From Alphaproteobacteria bacterium (lineage in GTDB: Bacteria; Pseudomonadota; Alphaproteobacteria; Micavibrionales; Micavibrionaceae), in NCBI GenBank assembly GCA_018000295.1, contig JAGNKE010000009.1:1-64000 (forward strand): DNA of 64,000 nt, written 5' to 3'. Every line of letters starts with the position of its first letter. Position 1 is the first letter of the stretch. Positions 19,044 to 26,837 of the stretch are shown piece after piece. Below the pieces are notes generated by a model, which made no database searches, was not told the origin of the DNA, and saw only the letters and a program-made list of their open reading frames with translations. The position numbers and the translations under genes were made by a program.

Positions 19044-22000
19044 CTACTGCAGCAACCCCTTCAGCACATCCTCCACGACGTCCTCGGGCTTGATCTCTTC
19101 CGGCTGCTGCTCCTGTTGTTGCGGGGGCTGAGCCTGCGGCTCCTCTGCCGGAGCTTCCTGCTGCGCTGCGGGCGGTTCTTCCTGAGGCAGCGGCGCTTCG
19201 GGTTCCGGTTGCGGTTCAGGCTGGAGCACTTCCTTCACGATGGATTCGACGTCCTGCGGCGGTGGCTCCGTTGGCGCCGGAACGGGTTCAGGCTGGGGCT
19301 TCGGCGCGGCAGGCTCGGGCGCAGGGTCAAGCACCTGCTGGAGGATATCCTGCGGCGTCAGTTCCTTGGGCGTGATTTCCTGTTCTTCGCCGCTGCTGGG
19401 GAGGACTTCCTGCAGCAGACCCTTGGCAGGCTTTTTCTTTTCCTCGCCCGGCAAGCCAAGCTTGTCCGTTAGAAGTTTTTCAAATTTGCGGTTAATCTTC
19501 CGGTTGAGATAATCCTGCATGACTCCCTGTCCGAAGGTCTGGGCGGGGTTATCGAGCGGGCCGCTGAAGGCCATTTCGAAGGGCGGAATATCGGCGGGAA
19601 CGTCGCCCTGCGGCTTCACGGTAATTTTATGTTTTGTGGACAGGGTCCATTTCGGCAGGTTTACCGTTCCCATCGTAGCGATATTCGCCTCCGGTCCGTC
19701 GAGATCGAGTTTCTGGATCGTTATGACCCCTTCGCGGATGACATAGTTTCCGTCCAGCGTGTCGAAGGCCGTCCGGCCGCCCTTGGTCGTGCCCTTCCAC
19801 AGGCCGAGCAAGGAGTCGCCGGGTTTGGATTCATCCGATAAAGCTTCGGCGAAGCGGGTCACATCGACGCCATTCAGCACGATGTCGCCGCCGGTCACCG
19901 TGCCCTGCCCGCCCAGATCGTACACCAATGCGGCGGGGCTTGTGCCCGAGGTCGTGATATCCAATTCGGTGCTGACCTTACCACTGGCGTCGATCATCTG
20001 CGATCCCGCCAGCGCCTTGACCAGCCTTGCGACCGAGACGTCGGTCAGGCTGCTTTTTGCCGCGATGTGGATCGGCTGGCGTGACTGGTTGGCTGATTTC
20101 ACCGTGGAGGACATGGCGATGCTGCCCTCAAACAGGCCCGCCTGCATCTCCGTGATTTCCATGACCCCGTCTTTGAGCGCTAGTTTCATGCGCGGGGCTT
20201 CCAGGGGCCATGGGCCGTAGGTGATGGACGACGCCGAAAGGTTGATGTCCGCATTGATGGCATGAAGGCCCGCGGTATCGATCGTGTCCTTCGACCAGCG
20301 TTCGGCCGTGCTTTTTTGTGCGGTGTTGCCGGTGGTCACGGAGGACGCCAGAACCACCTTGCCGAATTTCAAGTCGCCGGAGAGGTAGGGTTTAGTTGCG
20401 GAGAGATCAACTTTCGCATCACCCTGGACCGTAAATCCGGCGAGGTCGCCCTTCAAGCCCGCAAGGGTATAAGTCTGCCCGTCCTGCGAGATTTTTGCAT
20501 AGACATCCATCGGCTTTTTGAAGTTCGGATCCTGTTCCGCTGCGCCGGAAAATTTCTGCATAGCTTCAGCCATGTTCTTGTGTTTGAGCTGGACGGTCAT
20601 GCCGCTGAGCGAGGGGGTTTGCAGCGGCGTCTTGACTTTGCCCTGCGTAATCAGTTCGCCGTTCAGGGCGGCGATATTCGCTGTCATGTCCATCGCGTCC
20701 GCCGATCCGGTCAGTTTGGCCTTGATCGAGGCCTTGCCCATATCTTTTGGCAAGGATGACGCATCGACCGAAAGCGCCTTGGCCAAGGCCTGAACGTCCC
20801 TCGTATCCACCGAGAGGTTGAGGGCTATGCCGCTCAGGGCTTTAATATTATCGATGCCGCCGCTGGCCACGATATCGGACTTAGCGAAGTTTTTGAGGGT
20901 CAGCCCTGAGACGCTGACGGCGTTGTCGCGGAACTTCGCCTTGACGCCAATATTTTCAAGGTTTTGGCCCTGATATTTCAGCTTTTTCGCGTTGAGGTTC
21001 AAATCCATATCGAAGGGGAGAGACGCGGTCCGCAGGGAGGATTCCAGATCGCCGGACTGCTCCTTAGATGCCGGCATTTTTTTACTCAGCGTATCGATAT
21101 CAAGAACTGCCGTAGAAAAATCTACCACCGCGAGTGGGCGGCCGGATTTAGTCTGTGGTGTGTAGGCACCGGACAAGCTGAATTCATGATCGTCGAGCTT
21201 GATGATGCCCTCATGGATTTTTGTCGTCTGCCCGTCTCCCTCGACTTTCAGGTTGAAGGTTCCCTTTTTGAATATGGCGAGATCGGGGAGAAGCTCGGCA
21301 ATGTTCGCCGTCTTTTGGGTTTTAAGTTCCAGCGCATATTTCAGGGGATCGACCAGCGCCCCGAACGATCCAGTAAACGCGTTTTCGCCCAGGGATAATT
21401 CAAAGTCCCGGTAATCGGCCTTCTGAATATCGGCGGTGAGCAGACCCTTTACTTTCAAAGGGACGTTCAATCCATTAATTCCGCTGATTTTATTCTGTTC
21501 CAGCGCCTTGGCTACATTCGGGATGTTCAGGCTCAAAGCGCCCTGCCCGCCGACTGTTTCCTTAAAATTAAGGGTTCCCGCGTAATTCAGTTCGATATCA
21601 CCCGGCTGGAGAGTCAGTTTCAGCTTTGGATTAAGTTGCTGCGCCTTAGCGTCAAATTTTTCGGCCTGGAGATCAAAGTCGGCCGCATTTCCCTCGTAAA
21701 AGAGCGACCCGTTGGCCTGATACGGGCCGAACAGCGTTCTCGCCATCAAGTCGGCGTTGATGTTGCGGATGAGTGTTTCGGCCTTGGTTTTGTGGTCATA
21801 GTAAGAGAACTGACCGTCATCAATTACAATTTTATCCAAGGAGATTGCCGGAGGCGCTGTTTTAGCGGATTGGCTCTGATCCTGCTGTTCACCGCCCGTC
21901 AACGCTTCAAGTTCGGGCGTCATGGCGTTCAGTTTTCCGGTTTCCAGCATTTCCAGATTCACGTGAGGTTTGACCAGCGTGATGTATTTTATTGACAGTT

Positions 22001-22298
22001 TCTGGCTGAGGAGCGGCATGAGATCGACGTTGACGTCCAGACGCTCAAAGGCGACGAGGGTTTCCGATTTTGACCCTTCGGGCGCCTTGATCGTGACACC
22101 TTCGGCCATGAAGCGCGGCGAGGGCAAGATCGTAAAGCCGATGTCTCCGGCCAATTCCAGATCCAGACCCGTGTAGGTTTTTACCTGCTGCTGTGCCTGG
22201 CCTTTATACTGGTTCCAGTCCATGAAACCGGGGGCGACCAGCGCCACAGCCAGCAAAACCACGAGTACGAATGGAACAATGATCAAAGCGCGCTTCAT
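19044..22298 (-). CDS. AsmA family protein with a Pro/Gln/Glu-rich tail
   Basis: A 1084-residue envelope protein: an N-terminal membrane anchor (LIIVPFVLVVLLAVALVAPG near 5-24), then a DWNQYKGQ...LAGDIGFTILPSPRFM block typical of AsmA, then a long repetitive beta-rich region. AsmA-like proteins form long periplasmic grooves implicated in phospholipid transport and outer-membrane homeostasis. The last roughly 110 residues are low-complexity Pro/Gln/Glu and contain four spaced copies of a short helix motif (EVLPS, QQVLDP, KEVLQP, EDVLKGLLQ). The tail is unusual for the family. No partner gene is adjacent; the cNMP-binding gene lies 92 bp upstream on the same strand. Confidence 0.85.
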   Translation of the reverse strand: MKRALIIVPFVLVVLLAVALVAPGFMDWNQYKGQAQQQVKTYTGLDLELAGDIGFTILPSPRFMAEGVTIKAPEGSKSETLVAFERLDVNVDLMPLLSQKLSIKYITLVKPHVNLEMLETGKLNAMTPELEALTGGEQQDQSQSAKTAPPAISLDKIVIDDGQFSYYDHKTKAETLIRNINADLMARTLFGPYQANGSLFYEGNAADFDLQAEKFDAKAQQLNPKLKLTLQPGDIELNYAGTLNFKETVGGQGALSLNIPNVAKALEQNKISGINGLNVPLKVKGLLTADIQKADYRDFELSLGENAFTGSFGALVDPLKYALELKTQKTANIAELLPDLAIFKKGTFNLKVEGDGQTTKIHEGIIKLDDHEFSLSGAYTPQTKSGRPLAVVDFSTAVLDIDTLSKKMPASKEQSGDLESSLRTASLPFDMDLNLNAKKLKYQGQNLENIGVKAKFRDNAVSVSGLTLKNFAKSDIVASGGIDNIKALSGIALNLSVDTRDVQALAKALSVDASSLPKDMGKASIKAKLTGSADAMDMTANIAALNGELITQGKVKTPLQTPSLSGMTVQLKHKNMAEAMQKFSGAAEQDPNFKKPMDVYAKISQDGQTYTLAGLKGDLAGFTVQGDAKVDLSATKPYLSGDLKFGKVVLASSVTTGNTAQKSTAERWSKDTIDTAGLHAINADINLSASSITYGPWPLEAPRMKLALKDGVMEITEMQAGLFEGSIAMSSTVKSANQSRQPIHIAAKSSLTDVSVARLVKALAGSQMIDASGKVSTELDITTSGTSPAALVYDLGGQGTVTGGDIVLNGVDVTRFAEALSDESKPGDSLLGLWKGTTKGGRTAFDTLDGNYVIREGVITIQKLDLDGPEANIATMGTVNLPKWTLSTKHKITVKPQGDVPADIPPFEMAFSGPLDNPAQTFGQGVMQDYLNRKINRKFEKLLTDKLGLPGEEKKKPAKGLLQEVLPSSGEEQEITPKELTPQDILQQVLDPAPEPAAPKPQPEPVPAPTEPPPQDVESIVKEVLQPEPQPEPEAPLPQEEPPAAQQEAPAEEPQAQPPQQQEQQPEEIKPEDVVEDVLKGLLQ

Positions 22299-22390
22299 AG
22301 GCAGGCTCCTCCAGGATGCGAATCGGTGATGTCGATTTCCGGTGTTTTATAGCCGTAAAGTCATACGGGGGGCAAGCGCTGACCCTGCGC

Positions 22391-22921
22391 TTACTTCTTG
22401 GCTCTTTTGCGGTATTTATCCAATTTTTCAAGGAACTCCGCCATGAGCGGGCGGACGTTTTTTTGGAATTTAGCGCGGTCTTTTTCTGTTAATGACTCGG
22501 CCACATTGTCAAAAAGGACGTTTGCCATGTCGATCAAATCCTGAACGTTGGTCTTTTTGTTGGTCACTGAAAGATTTCCGCTGACCAGTCTTTGGCTTAA
22601 CATTTCCACAAGAGCTCTAATGGTTGGATCGCTGCGTTCTAGCTTTTCTTTAAGAGTCTGCCGGGAAATAACGATCAAATTGCAGTCCTCCAGAACTTTG
22701 ACCGTAGCGGTGCGTTTTTCGTCATTAAAAAGGGCCATCTCGCCGCAGATTTCGCCAACCCCCAGACGGGCAAGCTCGACCATTTGCCCCTGCTTTTCCC
22801 CATAAACGCCGACCAGACCCGACTGGATTAAAAAGGCGCAGTTGGGATCATCCCCTTCCTTCATCAGGACCGTGCCGGCCGCTACAAAACGGCGTTCAAG
22901 GATGACCGTGTCTTTTCTCAT
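22391..22921 (-). CDS. Cyclic nucleotide-binding domain protein without DNA-binding domain
   Basis: A 176-residue protein with one CRP-type cNMP-binding domain: AAGTVLMKEGDDPNCAFLIQSG, then the phosphate-binding-cassette-like GEICGEMALFNDEKRTATV. The canonical FGExA(L/I)...RxAxV pattern is largely kept, so ligand binding is plausible. A helical tail (about 115-176) replaces the usual helix-turn-helix, so it is not a classical CRP-type regulator. It lies 27 bp downstream of phaB and may belong to the phaAB transcript. The ligand and partner are unknown. Confidence 0.8.
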   Translation of the reverse strand: MRKDTVILERRFVAAGTVLMKEGDDPNCAFLIQSGLVGVYGEKQGQMVELARLGVGEICGEMALFNDEKRTATVKVLEDCNLIVISRQTLKEKLERSDPTIRALVEMLSQRLVSGNLSVTNKKTNVQDLIDMANVLFDNVAESLTEKDRAKFQKNVRPLMAEFLEKLDKYRKRAKK

Positions 22922-22948
22922 AACCTGCTTTGTCCCAAGCCTTTACGC

Positions 22949-23671
22949 TCAGGACATATATTGCCCTCCGTTTGCCGCGATCGTCGCGCCGGTAATAAAG
23001 GCCGCCTTTTCGGAGGCAAGGAACGAGACCAGCGCCGCTATTTCGTCAGGATGGCCCATACGGGTAACCGGAATCTGGCGGATAATGGAATCCAGAACCT
23101 CCTGTTTCATACCCGCCGTCATGTCCGTGGCGATATAGCCGGGGCAGATGGCGTTTACAGTAATGCCCTTAGCGGCCACTTCTGTTGCCAAGGCCTTCGT
23201 CAGGCCGAGCATCCCCGCCTTGGCTGCGGAGTAATTGACCTGTCCGAACTGGCCCTTCTGACCGTTGATGGAACTGATGTTGATGATGCGGCCGAAGCTG
23301 CGCTCGCGCATTCCCGGCACAATCAGGCGGCACATATTGAAGCAGGAGGTCAGGTTGGTTTCGATCACTTCGTGCCAATTTTCCTTGGGCATTTTGTGCA
23401 GCATACCATCGCGTGTAATTCCGGCGTTGTTGACCAGAACCTGAATCGGCCCGTGCTTCTGCTCGACTATTTTGAGCGCCTGCTCGCAGGCGGTGTAATC
23501 GGCGACATCGAATTTGACGGCTTCGCATCCGGTTTCGGTGCGGAATTTTTGCGCCGCTTCCTCATTGCCGTGATAAGTGGCGACAACGTCAAATCCATCG
23601 GCCTTGAGTGAGAGAGAAATCGCATGGCCTATCCCCCGCGTTCCGCCCGTCACGATAGCGACTTTGTTCAT
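22949..23671 (-). CDS. phaB: Acetoacetyl-CoA reductase
   Basis: NADPH-dependent SDR enzyme reducing acetoacetyl-CoA to (R)-3-hydroxybutyryl-CoA for PHA synthesis. The 240 residues have the cofactor loop TGGTRGIG at 8-15, NNAGITRD near 81 and the catalytic Ser/Tyr147/Lys151 set (SSINGQKGQFGQVNYSAAK). It is closely related to FabG; the position behind phaA and the NGQKGQFGQ motif favour PhaB. It lies 38 bp downstream of phaA. Confidence 0.92.
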   Translation of the reverse strand: MNKVAIVTGGTRGIGHAISLSLKADGFDVVATYHGNEEAAQKFRTETGCEAVKFDVADYTACEQALKIVEQKHGPIQVLVNNAGITRDGMLHKMPKENWHEVIETNLTSCFNMCRLIVPGMRERSFGRIINISSINGQKGQFGQVNYSAAKAGMLGLTKALATEVAAKGITVNAICPGYIATDMTAGMKQEVLDSIIRQIPVTRMGHPDEIAALVSFLASEKAAFITGATIAANGGQYMS

Positions 23672-23709
23672 ATTGGCGACTCCGATTACTAAATCTTGTT
23701 GTACGTTGC

Positions 23710-24924
23710 TCAGGCGACCTTCTTCCAGTCCCTGCCCTTTTCGCGCTCAAGGCACATGGCGATGCCCATGCCGCCACCGATGCAAAGAGTGGCCAAGCCC
23801 TTTTGTGCATCGCGTCTGGCCATTTCATGCAACAATGTCACAAGGACGCGGGTTCCCGATGCGCCGATCGGATGGCCGAGGGCAATCGCGCCGCCGTTGA
23901 CATTTGTCTTTTGCGGATCAAACCCGGTTTCCTTTTGCACGGAGAGCGCCTGTGCCGCGAAGGCTTCGTTGGACTCCACTACATCGAGATCCTTGACCGT
24001 CCAGCCCGCTTTATCCAAGGCCTTCTTTGTTGCCGGGATTGGACCTGTGCCCATGATCGACGGGTCTACCCCCGCAGTCGCCCATGAGGTGATTTTGGCC
24101 AGTGGGATCAGTTTACGCTTCTGCGCTTCGCTCTGACGCATCAAAAGCACGGCGGCGGCGCCATCGTTTATACCCGAAGCGTTGCCTGCAGTCACCGTGC
24201 CGTCCTTCTTGAAGGCCGGGCGCAGTTTCGAGAGGCTTTCGGCGGTTACGCCCGCCCGCGGAAATTCATCCTGATCGACCGTCACGGTTTCCTTTTTCTT
24301 TTCGATGCTGACCGGGGCAATCTCGGCTTTGAATTTTCCCGCCTTGATTGCGGCCTCAGCCCGGTTTTGCGACTGCGCGGCGAAGGCGTCCTGCTGATCG
24401 CGGGTGATCTGGTATTTTTCGGCGATATTCTCAGCCGTAAGCCCCATATGATAGTCGTTGAAGATGTCCCAGAGGCCATCGACGATCATCGTGTCCTTGA
24501 ACTCGACGTTGCCGAACTTGACGCCCTCGCGCATCATTGCCGCATGGGGAGACAGACTCATGCTCTCCTGTCCGCCGGCGAGGACGATTTCGCTTTCACC
24601 GCAGAGGATCGCCTGAAGCCCGAGTGCAACTGTCCTGAGGCCTGAGCCGCAGACCTGATTGATCGTCAGCGCGGTTTTATCCTGCGGGATGCCCGCCTGT
24701 ATCGCCGCCTGACGCGCCGGGTTCTGACCGCATATCGCCGTCAAGACCTGCCCCATGATAACTTGATCCACCTCTTCGGGCTTTACACTTTGTGCATCTT
24801 GCAAAACCGCCTTGAGAATCAGCGCCCCCAGTTTGCTTGCGGGCAGGCTGCTGAGCGCCCCACCAAGATTGCCGATAGCTGTTCTTTTTGCAGAGACGAT
24901 GACGACGGGATCGTTGTTACTCAT
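23710..24924 (-). CDS. phaA: Acetyl-CoA acetyltransferase (beta-ketothiolase)
   Basis: Condenses two acetyl-CoA to acetoacetyl-CoA, the entry step of polyhydroxybutyrate synthesis. The 404 residues carry the nucleophilic Cys92 (NQVCGSGLR), [31 protein letters not shown] with the catalytic His, and CIGGGMGIA with the second Cys. The start is ATG 24924. It leads a phaA-phaB unit running in the same direction as phaC, 84 bp upstream. Confidence 0.94.
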   Translation of the reverse strand: MSNNDPVVIVSAKRTAIGNLGGALSSLPASKLGALILKAVLQDAQSVKPEEVDQVIMGQVLTAICGQNPARQAAIQAGIPQDKTALTINQVCGSGLRTVALGLQAILCGESEIVLAGGQESMSLSPHAAMMREGVKFGNVEFKDTMIVDGLWDIFNDYHMGLTAENIAEKYQITRDQQDAFAAQSQNRAEAAIKAGKFKAEIAPVSIEKKKETVTVDQDEFPRAGVTAESLSKLRPAFKKDGTVTAGNASGINDGAAAVLLMRQSEAQKRKLIPLAKITSWATAGVDPSIMGTGPIPATKKALDKAGWTVKDLDVVESNEAFAAQALSVQKETGFDPQKTNVNGGAIALGHPIGASGTRVLVTLLHEMARRDAQKGLATLCIGGGMGIAMCLEREKGRDWKKVA

Positions 24925-25008
24925 GGATTTTAACCTCGAAAAAAAAATAACTGGAATATCGGGTCAAAATAACAGCCAAGGGAAAGTTTGCAACATATAA
25001 TTGACAGA

Positions 25009-26157
25009 TTATTGCGCTAACCAATCGGCGATCGGATTCCAGACCGTGTCTATTGCCCGGCTACCGGCGATCAGGCTGATGTGTCCGCAATCGAGTTGCA
25101 GGATATTGGTTTGCGCCCGGGTCAGTTTTTCTTTTACGCTTGCTGCGGCGGCAAACGGCACCAGCCTATCGCCTGTGGAGGCCACGATCATCACGGGGCA
25201 TTTAATATCCGTGATGTCTATTATTTTTTCGCCTAAAGCCCACAGCCCGCGCTCCGGCGCGTTCTGCGCGAACCATTGCTGCAGACAATGGACCGCCAAT
25301 TCTCCCGCGAGGTCTACGCCATCATTCAGCCAATCCTCGACGGCAACAAAAAGCTTTGCCTCTGCCGAGTCCTGATCCATGCGGGCGAAACGGGAGAATT
25401 TTTTTGCCGATCCCGCCGGGTCAAGTGTCGCAAAAAGAGCCTGCGTCCATTCCGCCGTAAGACATCCTTTTTGTTCGATCATGCCCATCACCACGGGCGC
25501 CCATGTGCGTACCCGTTCCGAGAGGACGGGGTTCCGGCCTTTAAAATCCCATGGCGCAGCCATCAGGACCAGCTTCCCTACGCTCTGCTGCACTGACGAG
25601 ACGGCGGCCAGGCTTACTGTTCCGCCCATGCAATAGCCAAGAACCGACACCGGGCGTCCGCTTATACCCTCTAGATACACTATCGCGGGGCAGAGGCGCT
25701 TTAAGACAATCCCCTCCATATCTCTGTCATTTTCATATTTCGAGGTGTCACCCCAATCCAGAAGATAGACGTCATAGCCCTTTTTGCTCAGCCAGTTCAT
25801 CATTGAGCGGCTTGTGCACAAATCAAAGATATCGGCCTTGTTCACAAGAGATGGAACCAGGAGAAGAGGCGGCTTGTCAGACCTTGTCGCGCCGGCCTTT
25901 TCTTTTTGCACAATGCACAGATTTGCCCCCTGCCCCTTCCAGACGACCGTCTTGCGTTTCCTTCTGACCTTAAAGGGGTGATTCTGATAGAGTTGAATTC
26001 CCCTGATGATTTCCGCGAGTTCGTGTTCATCAATCGCCGGAAGATACGGAGTGACATATTCCTGTATGCCCCCCCTTGCCGCCGCAGCCATGCCCAAATG
26101 GACGGGCATGGGGTGCGGACCTGTGCGATTGACTTTTCTTTTTGCTTCTTGAGACAT
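25009..26157 (-). CDS. phaC: Short PHA synthase (class III PhaC-like)
   Basis: Polymerises (R)-3-hydroxyacyl-CoA. The ATG at 26157 gives 382 residues. The alpha/beta-hydrolase core has the synthase form of the lipase box, GYCMGGT with nucleophile Cys176, plus Asp330 (STGDRLVPF) and His359 (LDCGHISLI). The length is far below class I synthases (about 590) and close to class III PhaC, which normally needs a PhaE partner. No PhaE is seen in this window. It is divergent from phaR, with a 112-bp shared control region. Confidence 0.87.
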   Translation of the reverse strand: MSQEAKRKVNRTGPHPMPVHLGMAAAARGGIQEYVTPYLPAIDEHELAEIIRGIQLYQNHPFKVRRKRKTVVWKGQGANLCIVQKEKAGATRSDKPPLLLVPSLVNKADIFDLCTSRSMMNWLSKKGYDVYLLDWGDTSKYENDRDMEGIVLKRLCPAIVYLEGISGRPVSVLGYCMGGTVSLAAVSSVQQSVGKLVLMAAPWDFKGRNPVLSERVRTWAPVVMGMIEQKGCLTAEWTQALFATLDPAGSAKKFSRFARMDQDSAEAKLFVAVEDWLNDGVDLAGELAVHCLQQWFAQNAPERGLWALGEKIIDITDIKCPVMIVASTGDRLVPFAAAASVKEKLTRAQTNILQLDCGHISLIAGSRAIDTVWNPIADWLAQ

Positions 26158-26269
26158 AATGCAGCATGGCAAAGTTTTTGCATTTTATAAACAAAGCTTT
26201 TTTTTGCTGCAGAATTGTGCATAATACTATTACTCTCGCGTACATACTTTCACGGCATACAGGTGCAAC
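26158..26269. promoter_or_regulatory. phaC-phaR divergent control region
   Basis: 112 bp between divergent phaC and phaR. It contains a palindrome-like TTGCTGCAGAATTGTGCATA at 26204-26223, with TGC and GCA half-sites like those bound by PhaR regulators, and an AT-rich TATAAACAAAG stretch. Autoregulation by PhaR is expected from the family, but the exact site is inferred. Confidence 0.45.
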
Positions 26270-26806
26270 ATGGCCAAAACAAGAAATGGCAAGGACGGAC
26301 CGACCGTCATCAAAAAGTACGCTAACCGGAGACTCTATGACACGGGGCGCAGCAGTTATGTGACGCTCGACGATTTGTGCGAGATGGTCAAGGAGGGGCA
26401 TGAGTTTGTCGTGCAGGACGCCAAGACCGGAAAGGATATCACCCGTTCGGTGCTGACGCAGATCGTTGCCGAGCAGGAATCGCAGGGCGAAAATCTCCTG
26501 CCTACCAATTTTTTACGCACTCTTATCGGTTTTTACGGTGACAATTTCCAGAATTTTATTCCGGGTTATCTGGAGCAGACCCTTGACCTGTTCGTTAAAA
26601 ATCAGGAACGGATGCGTGAGCAGATCAACAAATCCTTCGAAGGGATGCGGAACATGGAGGGGATGTTTCCCCCTATCCCCACTACACTTGAGGAGTTGCG
26701 GCGCCAGAACATGGAGATGTTTGAGAAAACCATGAAAATGATGTCGCCCTTTGGTGTCGGGTACGGCCAGTCCAGCGAGGACGACAAATCCAAGAAGGGC
26801 AAGTGA
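26270..26806 (+). CDS. phaR: PHA synthesis repressor PhaR
   Basis: A 178-residue regulator that binds both PHA granules and DNA and represses phasin and pha genes until polymer forms. The N-terminal domain starts PTVIKKYANRRLYDT near 11-25, the classical PhaR signature. It is followed by the PHB_acc repeats (FLRTLIGFYGDNFQNFIPGY) and a Met-rich tail. AGGTG lies before the ATG. It is divergent from phaC. Confidence 0.93.
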   Translation: MAKTRNGKDGPTVIKKYANRRLYDTGRSSYVTLDDLCEMVKEGHEFVVQDAKTGKDITRSVLTQIVAEQESQGENLLPTNFLRTLIGFYGDNFQNFIPGYLEQTLDLFVKNQERMREQINKSFEGMRNMEGMFPPIPTTLEELRRQNMEMFEKTMKMMSPFGVGYGQSSEDDKSKKGK

Positions 26807-26837
26807 GCTTCCTAATGAAGCTCTTTAAACTCTGAAT

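Noticed and set aside
19029..19472. 147-codon Arg/Leu-rich frame antisense to the AsmA tail
   Set aside because: Complement of the Pro/Gln/Glu repeat region; biased composition explains it.
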